A stretch of 12,015 nucleotides of DNA from NCBI GenBank assembly GCA_945863085.1, contig CAMBCD010000052.1, positions 1 through 12,015 on the forward strand. The letters run 5' to 3'. The translations under genes were made by a program, and so were the position numbers. Shown here in pieces: positions 7,001 to 12,015 of the stretch; within the stretch, counting starts at the first letter, position 1; the number at the start of each line of letters is the position of its first letter. A model generated the notes under the pieces. The model ran no database searches. It was not told the DNA's origin and was given only the letters and a program-made list of their open reading frames with translations. This DNA is from Bordetella parapertussis (lineage in GTDB: Bacteria > Pseudomonadota > Gammaproteobacteria > Burkholderiales > SG8-41).

Positions 7001-7779
7001 GGCTGTCCGCGCAAGGCCTGGGGTTTGGTTATCGCGACCACCGCGTCGGCAGCGATGTCACGCTGGAACTCCTGTCCGGCGAAGTGTTATGCCTGCTCGG
7101 CCCCAACGGCAGCGGCAAAACCACCTTGTTCAAAACCCTGCTCGGATTGTTGCCGCCGCAGCAAGGCGCCGTGCTGATCGGAGATCGCGATGCGCGCACC
7201 CTGGCGCGCGACGCGATTGCGCGGCAGATCAGTTATGTGCCGCAGGCGCATGGCGCGTTTTTTCCCTACACCGTGCGTGAAACCGTGCTGATGGGGCGTA
7301 CGGCGCACCTCGGCCTGTTCTCGGCGCCGTCGGCGCGTGACCATGCGGCAACTGCGGCGGCCATCGAACGCATGGGCATCAGCCACCTGGCCGATGCCGT
7401 CTACACGCAGATTTCCGGCGGCGAGCGGCAACTGGCGCTGATCGCGCGGGCGCTGGCCCAGGAGGCGCGGGTGGTGATCATGGATGAACCGACGGCGAAC
7501 CTCGATTTCGGCAACCAGGTGCGGGTGCTGGAGCGCATCCGTGCGCTGGCGGGCGAGGGCATAGGGGTATTGTTATCGACGCATGATCCGGATCACGCGT
7601 TTTTATGCGCGGACCGGGTGGCAATGCTGCATCGGGGGCTGTTGATGGCTTGCGGCTCGGTGACTGAGGTCATGACTGCGGAAAAACTGCAGCAGATCTA
7701 CGGTGTCGCGGTGACCGTGACTGCGGTGCAGCTGGCCGATGGCAGCACGCGCAGCGTTTGCCTGCCGCTGGGCAGGTAA
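6997..7779 (+). CDS. FecE/MolC-like ABC transporter ATP-binding protein
   Basis: Cytosolic ATPase of 260 residues partnering the FecCD-type permease. Motifs are complete: Walker A GPNGSGKT (35-42), Q-loop Gln83 in YVPQAH, signature ISGGERQ (129-135), Walker B VVIMDEP (149-155), and switch His186 in STHD. The segment FPYTVRETVLMGRTAHLGLF (89-108) resembles, from memory, the corresponding part of H. influenzae MolC, in line with a molybdate/tungstate role. The ATG at 6997 is chosen because it overlaps the permease stop as ATGA and has GAGG 6 bases upstream; an in-frame GTG at 6964 and ATG at 6991 fit less well. The stop overlaps the next ATG by one base (TAATG). Confidence 0.88.
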   Translation: MRLSAQGLGFGYRDHRVGSDVTLELLSGEVLCLLGPNGSGKTTLFKTLLGLLPPQQGAVLIGDRDARTLARDAIARQISYVPQAHGAFFPYTVRETVLMGRTAHLGLFSAPSARDHAATAAAIERMGISHLADAVYTQISGGERQLALIARALAQEARVVIMDEPTANLDFGNQVRVLERIRALAGEGIGVLLSTHDPDHAFLCADRVAMLHRGLLMACGSVTEVMTAEKLQQIYGVAVTVTAVQLADGSTRSVCLPLGR

Positions 7780-8588
7780 TGAAGATGACTGTAATGAGAT
7801 CAATTAAGCCATTGTTTTTATTGATATTTTTATTTTACGCGGGAGCGTGGGTCGATAACGCTCACGCGCAGCGCGACATCCCCGCCATCGCTGCGGCTTC
7901 TGATCTGCAGTTCGCCCTTGAAGACATTGCCGCACGCTTCCGCGCTGACAGCCAGAAAGACATTCGCCTGTCCTTCGGTTCCTCGGGCAATTATTTTCGC
8001 CAGATTGAACAGGGGGCGCCGTTCCAGTTGTTTCTGTCGGCGGATGAGGACTTTGTGTTTCGTTTGCACCAGGCCGGCAGGACGGAGGACCGTGGCGTGC
8101 TTTATGCGACCGGTCGCATCGTATTGTTTGCGCCCAAAAATTCGTCACTGAATGTGGATCAACGGATGGTGGGCCTCAAGGCTGAACTGGCCGCCAGTCG
8201 CATCAGCCGTTTTGCCATTGCCAATCCCGAGCACGCACCTTACGGCCGCGCCGCGGAGCAGGCTTTGCGCAAACTGGGGGCGTGGGAAGGGCTGCAGGGC
8301 AAACTGGTGCTCGGCGAAAACGTGTCGCAGGCTGCGCAGTTCGCGACCAGCGGCTCGGCGCAGGGCGGCATTTTTGCGTATTCGCTGGCTTTGTCCCCCA
8401 ACGTTTCCAGGCTGGGCAGTCATGTTCTCCTGCCTGAAGACCTGCACCAGTCGCTGCGCCAGCGCATGGTGCTGGTCAAAGGCGCGGGCGAGACTGCGCG
8501 GGCGTTTTATGCTTACCTGCAGCAGCCGGCTGCGCGGAAAATTTTCGAGCAATATGGTTTTGTGCTGCCTGCCGGAACAGAAAAATAA
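7779..8588 (+). CDS. modA: Molybdate-binding periplasmic protein ModA
   Basis: Periplasmic binding protein of 269 residues from this start. Residues 1-30 form a signal peptide with an unusually AT-rich coding sequence for its hydrophobic core, ending AHA before Gln31. Ligand-region motifs of the ModA family follow: AAASDL (38-43), FGSSGNYFRQIEQGAPFQLF (66-85), ANPEHAPYG (148-156), ENVSQAAQFATSGSAQGG (180-197) and Tyr201 in AYSLAL; the serines and Tyr would contact the oxyanion. Resemblance is to Azotobacter-type ModA. Several ATGs (7779, 7785, 7794) are possible; 7779 is used because it is coupled as TAATG to the preceding gene. It could also serve the FecCD pair just upstream, which has no binding protein of its own; that is speculation. 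modB follows after 3 bases. Confidence 0.9.
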   Translation: MKMTVMRSIKPLFLLIFLFYAGAWVDNAHAQRDIPAIAAASDLQFALEDIAARFRADSQKDIRLSFGSSGNYFRQIEQGAPFQLFLSADEDFVFRLHQAGRTEDRGVLYATGRIVLFAPKNSSLNVDQRMVGLKAELAASRISRFAIANPEHAPYGRAAEQALRKLGAWEGLQGKLVLGENVSQAAQFATSGSAQGGIFAYSLALSPNVSRLGSHVLLPEDLHQSLRQRMVLVKGAGETARAFYAYLQQPAARKIFEQYGFVLPAGTEK

Positions 8589-8591
8589 ATC

Positions 8592-9263
8592 ATGGATTGG
8601 TCCGCACTCAATCTTTCGCTGAAACTCGCTGCCTGCACGGTGCTGATCCTGCTGCCGCTGGGAATCTGGGCCGGGCATGCGTTGGCGGCGCATCACTTCC
8701 GCGGCAAGGCCTGGGTCGAGGCGCTGCTGGCACTGCCGCTGGTGTTGCCGCCAACCGTGCTCGGGTATTACCTGCTGGTGATGATGGGGGTGGCTTCGCC
8801 CATCGGCCAGTTCTACGAATCCGTATTCGGCCGGCCGCTGGTGTTCAGTTTTGAGGGGCTGCTGCTGGCGTCGGTGATTTTCAACATCCCGTTCGCAATC
8901 CAGCCCATGCAGCGCGGCTTTGAGGCCATCGCGCCGGAAGTGCGTGATGCCGCGGCCTGCTCTGGACTTTCGCGCTGGCGCACGTTGTGGCGCATCGAGC
9001 TGCCGCTGGCCTGGCCCGGCATCCTGTCGGCGGTGGTGCTGACTTTTGCGCACACGCTGGGCGAATTCGGCGTGGTGCTGATGGTCGGTGGCAGCATACC
9101 CGGCGAAACCAAAACCATCGCCATCGCGATCTATGACCGGGTGCAGGCTTTCGACACTGCCGGCGCCGGCGTGATGTCCGCGGCTTTGCTGCTGATTTCG
9201 CTGATTGCCATCGGCGCCGCCTATTTCACCACTTCACGCACCCGGTCGCGCCGCCATGGCTGA
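8592..9263 (+). CDS. modB: Molybdate ABC transporter permease ModB
   Basis: Inner-membrane permease of 223 residues, standard ModB length, with about five to six membrane segments. LPLVLPPTVLGYYLLV (about 48-63) is the characteristic ModB segment. The coupling loop at about 112-139 contains the EAA-type sequence PEVRDAAACSGLSRWRTLWR followed by IELPLAWPGI. FAHTLGEFGVVLMVGGSIPG (about 152-171) is a strong ModB/CysT-family signature; GETKTIAIAIYD then marks molybdate rather than sulfate permeases. It begins 3 bases past modA with only a weak ribosome-binding site, so coupled translation is likely. The last 8 bases overlap modC. Confidence 0.93.
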   Translation: MDWSALNLSLKLAACTVLILLPLGIWAGHALAAHHFRGKAWVEALLALPLVLPPTVLGYYLLVMMGVASPIGQFYESVFGRPLVFSFEGLLLASVIFNIPFAIQPMQRGFEAIAPEVRDAAACSGLSRWRTLWRIELPLAWPGILSAVVLTFAHTLGEFGVVLMVGGSIPGETKTIAIAIYDRVQAFDTAGAGVMSAALLLISLIAIGAAYFTTSRTRSRRHG

Positions 9264-10389
9264 GACCGGCATCCGCATCCGTTTGCAGCAAAGCGGTCCA
9301 ATCCCGCTGGACGCCGTACTCGACTGTGCGCCGGGCGAAGTGCTGGCGCTGGTCGGGCCGTCGGGCAGTGGCAAGACCACCATCCTGCGTGCGATTGCCG
9401 GACTGCTGCGCGCCAGGCATGGTGCGATCCATTGCGGCGGCGACTGCTGGTTTGATGGCGAAGCCCATGTTTGGGTAGAAACCCGCAAACGGCGCGTCGG
9501 TTACGTGTTTCAGAATTACGCGCTGTTCCCGCACTTGAGTGCCTTGCACAACGTGATGGAAGCCATGCTCGAGCTGCCGGTGGCTGAGCGTGAGCGCCGC
9601 GCCCGCGACGTACTGGCGCGGGTGCGGCTTGCCGGACTTGAACACCGTGTGCCGGCAGCACTTTCAGGCGGGCAGCAACAGCGCGTTGCCGTGGCGCGTG
9701 CATTGGCCCGTGAGCCGCAGGTGCTGTTGCTCGATGAACCATTTTCCGCGGTGGACCGTGCGACGCGGCAGCGTTTGTACCGTGAACTGGCCGAACTGCG
9801 GCGTGAACTGGCGATGCCGGTGATCCTGGTCACGCATGACCTCGATGAAGCCATGATGCTGGCAGACAGGATGTGCGTACTGCATCAGGGGCGTACGCTG
9901 CAATCCGGCGATCCCTACGCAGTGATGACGCGTCCGGATACCGTGGAAGTCGCGCAGTTGGTCGGCCTGCGCAACGTGTTCCGGGCAGGAGTTATTGCAC
10001 ATGATGCGGAGCGCAAGGTCACCACCATTGAATGGCGCGGGCATCGGCTGGAAGCGCGGCTGCAGCCGGATTTCAAAGTGGGTCAGCAAGTGACCTGGAC
10101 CATACCTCCGGGGCATCTCGTGTTGCACCGGCGCGACCGGCCGTCGCGCGGTGAGCGCGAAAATCCGGTGTCCGGCATGGTGCTTGAGTATCTGCAGCTG
10201 GGCGAAAACGTTGCGCTGACCGTTGCCGTCAACGGGCCCGGCCGGCCGCCGCTGTTTTTAACTATCCCCGTGCACACCGCGCGGCGCAACAGCATCGCGC
10301 AGGGTGTGGAGATCAGCGTATCGCTGCTCGCCGAAGGGATACACCTGATGTCTGCCGACGAATCGCGCACACCCGCAAAACCCGCATAG
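9256..10389 (+). CDS. modC: Molybdate ABC transporter ATP-binding protein ModC
   Basis: Cytosolic ATPase of 377 residues with an N-terminal ABC domain and a C-terminal TOBE/Mop-type domain. Walker A is GPSGSGKT (34-41), Q-loop Gln86 (YVFQNY), signature LSGGQQQR (136-143), Walker B LLLDEP with Asp160 and Glu161, and switch His194 (VTHD). The region from about 290 to 365 (starting NPVSGMVLEY) forms the TOBE domain, which in ModC homologues can bind oxyanion and inhibit transport when metal is plentiful. The ATG at 9256 overlaps modB by 8 bases and places the first beta strand normally; an upstream GTG-type start at 9205 would add a proline-rich leader lying entirely in modB and is not favoured. 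The window has a 70-base gap before mobB. Confidence 0.93.
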   Translation: MAETGIRIRLQQSGPIPLDAVLDCAPGEVLALVGPSGSGKTTILRAIAGLLRARHGAIHCGGDCWFDGEAHVWVETRKRRVGYVFQNYALFPHLSALHNVMEAMLELPVAERERRARDVLARVRLAGLEHRVPAALSGGQQQRVAVARALAREPQVLLLDEPFSAVDRATRQRLYRELAELRRELAMPVILVTHDLDEAMMLADRMCVLHQGRTLQSGDPYAVMTRPDTVEVAQLVGLRNVFRAGVIAHDAERKVTTIEWRGHRLEARLQPDFKVGQQVTWTIPPGHLVLHRRDRPSRGERENPVSGMVLEYLQLGENVALTVAVNGPGRPPLFLTIPVHTARRNSIAQGVEISVSLLAEGIHLMSADESRTPAKPA

Positions 10390-10407
10390 GCTGTGGGGCG
10401 AGAAGGT

Positions 10408-10435
10408 TTGGGGCGAGTGCTCGCGCTGGTAAGAT
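10408..10435 (+). promoter_or_regulatory. Candidate promoter upstream of mobB
   Basis: TTGGGG (10408-10413) is followed after 16 bases by TAAGAT (10430-10435), preceded by TGG as in an extended -10 element. It lies in the only sizeable gap on the plus strand after modC and would let mobB-moaD-moaE be expressed apart from the transporters. The -35 match is poor (3 of 6). Confidence 0.35.
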
Positions 10436-10459
10436 TGGCCCCAGAGGAGAATGCAGGGT

Positions 10460-10966
10460 ATGAAAATTTTCGGCTTTGCCGGTTATTCCGGCAGCGGCAA
10501 AACCACGCTGATCGAAAAACTGATTCCGCTGTTTGTGCAGCAGAATCTGCGGGTGTCGCTGATCAAACATGCGCACCATACTTTCGACGTCGACCAGCCG
10601 GGCAAGGATTCATTCCGCCATCGCCATGCCGGATGCACCGAGGTGCTGGTGACCTCATCGCGGCGCTGGGCCCTGATGCATGAACTGCGCGGCGCAGCGG
10701 AACCGGGACTGACCGAGCAGATCGAGCGGCTGTCGCCCTGCGACCTGCTGCTGGTCGAGGGTTTCAAACATGAGCGCATCCCCAAGCTGGAGATTTACCG
10801 GGCGGAAACCGGTGAATCTCTGCTGCATCCGCATGACAGCAATATCGTCGCGGTGGCCAGTGATGCCAAGGTGGATACGAAACTGCCGCAATTCGACCTG
10901 AATGCGCCGCCGGCCATCGCGGAATTCATTCTCAAACAGGTTGGCCTGGGGGCGGGCGGGCGATGA
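10460..10966 (+). CDS. mobB: Molybdopterin-guanine dinucleotide biosynthesis adaptor MobB
   Basis: GTP-binding P-loop protein of 168 residues. In E. coli, MobB binds GTP and MobA and assists conversion of Moco to the bis-MGD form, but is not essential. Visible features are Walker A GYSGSGKT (8-15), the IKHAHH segment (35-40), DVDQPGKDSF (43-52) and the DLLLVEGFK stretch (95-103), all typical of MobB. A strong GAGGAG lies 10 bases before the ATG at 10460; the in-frame ATG at 10451 lies only one base after that motif and is less likely. The 3' end overlaps moaD by 4 bases (ATGA). MobA itself is not in the window. Confidence 0.95.
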   Translation: MKIFGFAGYSGSGKTTLIEKLIPLFVQQNLRVSLIKHAHHTFDVDQPGKDSFRHRHAGCTEVLVTSSRRWALMHELRGAAEPGLTEQIERLSPCDLLLVEGFKHERIPKLEIYRAETGESLLHPHDSNIVAVASDAKVDTKLPQFDLNAPPAIAEFILKQVGLGAGGR

Positions 10967-11217
10967 TTACGCTGCTTTATTTCGCCCGGCTGCGCGAAGC
11001 GCTGGGCACCGGCCGGGAACAACTGGCGCTGCCTACTGGTGTTACGACGCTGGCTGCATTGCGTGCGCATCTGGCCTTGCGTGGCGAGGCTTGGGCGAAG
11101 GAAATGGCCGTGGAACGCAATCTGCGTGCTGCCGTGAATCAAACGGTCGCTGTGGCGGATGCGCCGGTGGTTGATGGTGATGAAGTGGCATTTTTTCCGC
11201 CAGTGACCGGCGGATAG
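10963..11217 (+). CDS. moaD: Molybdopterin synthase sulfur carrier subunit MoaD
   Basis: Small ubiquitin-fold protein of 84 residues that carries the sulfur used to form the molybdopterin dithiolene. It starts with the beta strand ITLLYFARLREALG and ends in the essential Gly-Gly (83-84), preceded by VAFFPPVTGG, where the C-terminus becomes a thiocarboxylate. It pairs with MoaE encoded immediately downstream. The start is coupled to mobB by ATGA, and its TAG stop lies within the moaE ribosome-binding site. Activation needs an MoeB-type adenylating enzyme and a sulfur donor, neither in the window. Confidence 0.96.
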   Translation: MITLLYFARLREALGTGREQLALPTGVTTLAALRAHLALRGEAWAKEMAVERNLRAAVNQTVAVADAPVVDGDEVAFFPPVTGG

Positions 11218-11225
11218 GAGTGACG

Positions 11226-11678
11226 ATGAGCGTGCGCGTACAGCAGGAAGACTTCGACATCAGCGCTGAGACCGCCGCGATGCGCAGCGGCAATCCGAAA
11301 ATCGGCGCGATCGCCAGTTTTGTTGGCGTGGTGCGCGACGTTAACGACGGTGACAGTGTTTCGACGATGACGCTGGAGCATTACCCCGGCATGACCGAAA
11401 AATCGATCGCTGGCATCATCGATCAGGCGCGCGGCCGCTGGGAAGTGCTGGATGCGCTGGTAATCCACCGCGTCGGCACCTTGAAGCCGACGGACCAGAT
11501 CGTGCTGGTGATCGTTGCCAGCACGCATCGCGGCGATGCCTTCGCCGCCTGCGAATTCATCATGGATTACCTGAAAACCCGGGCGCCGTTCTGGAAAAAG
11601 GAAATCACGCCGCAGGGCGGACGCTGGGTGGACGCGCGGGTGACGGATGACAAGGCGGCGGAGCGGTGGAAGACCTGA
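11226..11678 (+). CDS. moaE: Molybdopterin synthase catalytic subunit MoaE
   Basis: Catalytic half of MPT synthase, converting cyclic pyranopterin monophosphate to molybdopterin using MoaD thiocarboxylate. At 150 residues it equals E. coli MoaE in length. Active-site features are visible: GVVRDVN (34-40, Arg37), THRGDAF (100-106, His101 and Arg102), Lys117 in LKTRAPFWKKE and Lys124, whose 7-residue spacing matches the two catalytic lysines (119 and 126) of E. coli. The ATG at 11226 has AGGAG 5 bases upstream; the GTG at 11220 lies within that site and is rejected. The 3' end overlaps the start of the next small gene by about 13 bases. Confidence 0.96.
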   Translation: MSVRVQQEDFDISAETAAMRSGNPKIGAIASFVGVVRDVNDGDSVSTMTLEHYPGMTEKSIAGIIDQARGRWEVLDALVIHRVGTLKPTDQIVLVIVASTHRGDAFAACEFIMDYLKTRAPFWKKEITPQGGRWVDARVTDDKAAERWKT

Positions 11679-11870
11679 AGCGCCTGCCTGATCTCGTATC
11701 CAGTCCCTGCGTCCGCAATTGCTGTCTCGACGACAGCGATATCTGCCTCGGCTGTTACCGGTCATCCCAGCGAAATTACCGGCTGGGGCGGGGCGGACAA
11801 TTACCAGATAAATGAAATTCTCGCCCGCTGCCGCCAGCGCCGTGAACAGCGGGAAGCGCGGCGGCGATAA
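11666..11870 (+). pseudogene. DUF1289 small Cys-rich protein, apparently frameshifted
   Basis: From a GTG at 11666 the reading frame encodes a clear DUF1289 N-terminus: SPCVRNCCLD (13-22) followed by ICLGCYRS (26-33), a four-cysteine pattern likely to bind a metal. The frame then leaves the family and stops at 11813-11815 after 49 residues. In the neighbouring frame, from the GAA at 11772, the expected rest of the family appears (EITGWGGADNYQINEIL, then an Arg-rich tail) and runs to a TAA at 11868-11870. Removing one base in the CCC at 11766-11768 would join both parts into about 67 residues with the usual two-residue spacing between CYRS and EI. This is either a real inactivating insertion or a sequencing/assembly error. 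The function of DUF1289 is unknown. Its start overlaps the end of moaE. Confidence 0.75.
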
Positions 11871-11877
11871 ACGCCGC

Positions 11878-11910
11878 CTGCCGTCATTTCCCGGGAATGA
11901 TGGGCGGCAG
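11878..11910. other. Hairpin between the DUF1289 frame and the right-edge gene
   Basis: CTGCCG plus TCATT on the left pair with AATGA plus CGGCAG on the right across a CCCGGG-containing loop, with a small bulge. A competing 7-bp stem GGCAGCA / TGCTGCC overlaps its right arm. Position between two gene ends suggests a two-way terminator, but no T-run follows on either side. Confidence 0.35.
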
Positions 11911-12015
11911 CAGATGGGATGCCTTGCTGCCCCCGGCATTTATGGTGTTGTGCGCACTCGCATTGAAATCGACGTGATATTGGATGAAATGCGGGGAGCC
12001 GTTGCCGGTTATAGT
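11884..12015 (-). CDS. Possible 3' end of an unidentified gene, cut by the window edge
   Basis: On the minus strand 43 codons are open from the window edge to a TGA at 11886-11884. The residues end SKASHLLPPIIPGK, and the composition (many Asn, His, Gly, Ser) looks like a genuine protein tail. About two thirds of third positions are G or C, higher than in the competing plus-strand frame. I do not recognise a family. With only 43 residues and no start in the window, both existence and strand are tentative. Confidence 0.35.
   Translation of the reverse strand, partial: TITGNGSPHFIQYHVDFNASAHNTINAGGSKASHLLPPIIPGK

Noticed and set aside
8145..9053. Minus-strand open frame of about 300 codons over modA-modB
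   Set aside because: Rich in Gln, Arg and His with no recognisable domain; it is the complement of two clear transporter genes.
9205..9255. Upstream in-frame start extending modC
   Set aside because: The added residues lie fully within modB and are not part of the ABC fold; the ATG at 9256 gives the standard N-terminus.
10390..10459. Moco riboswitch or transcription terminator between modC and mobB
   Set aside because: The gap is only 70 bases; a GGGGC/GCCCC pair encloses a long loop and no T-run follows, so neither structure is supported.
11139..11939. Minus-strand open frame of 266 codons over moaD-moaE and the DUF1289 region
   Set aside because: Antisense to two well-identified Moco genes and without protein-like motifs.
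11915..12015. Plus-strand frame from ATG at 11915 running off the right edge
   Set aside because: No clear ribosome-binding site, and third-position GC is lower than in the opposite-strand frame; not excluded, but less supported.

Overview
The window is a compact, roughly 60% GC bacterial region devoted mainly to molybdenum and tungsten oxyanion uptake and to molybdenum-cofactor (Moco) assembly. Gene order, GC-rich codon use and protein style suggest a proteobacterium, most likely a betaproteobacterium; this is inferred from general resemblance, not from a marker gene. No rRNA, tRNA, CRISPR array, transposase or integrase was seen, and no gene-free stretch exceeds 300 bases.

Left block, minus strand: a regulator with a ModE-type DNA-binding domain and a periplasmic-binding-protein-like sensor domain (2534-3592), then moeA (1187-2461), then a Gfo/Idh/MocA oxidoreductase (40-1035). 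A 151-base gap between moeA and the oxidoreductase holds two arrays of 7-base repeats in opposite orientation. Right block, plus strand, diverging from the regulator across a 79-base AT-rich gap: tupB-tupC-tupA (tungstate-type ABC importer), a FecCD-type permease with its ATPase, modA-modB-modC (molybdate ABC importer), then mobB-moaD-moaE. Many of these genes overlap or lie within 3 bases of each other, so the block probably reads as one or a few operons. A likely break, with a possible internal promoter, lies between modC and mobB.

Together the genes can capture tungstate and/or molybdate in the periplasm, import it, make the dithiolene of molybdopterin (MoaD and MoaE form MPT synthase), insert the metal (MoeA) and help with nucleotide attachment (MobB). 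The divergent regulator is the obvious candidate to sense the oxyanion. moaA, moaC, mogA/moaB, moeB and mobA are not in the window.

The right end holds a short Cys-rich DUF1289 gene that appears broken by one extra base, and then what may be the 3' end of an unidentified minus-strand gene running off the edge. The points most worth a second look are three ABC importers stacked together with the FecCD pair lacking a matching binding protein, the sensor-type regulator, the heptamer arrays, and the frameshifted DUF1289 gene.
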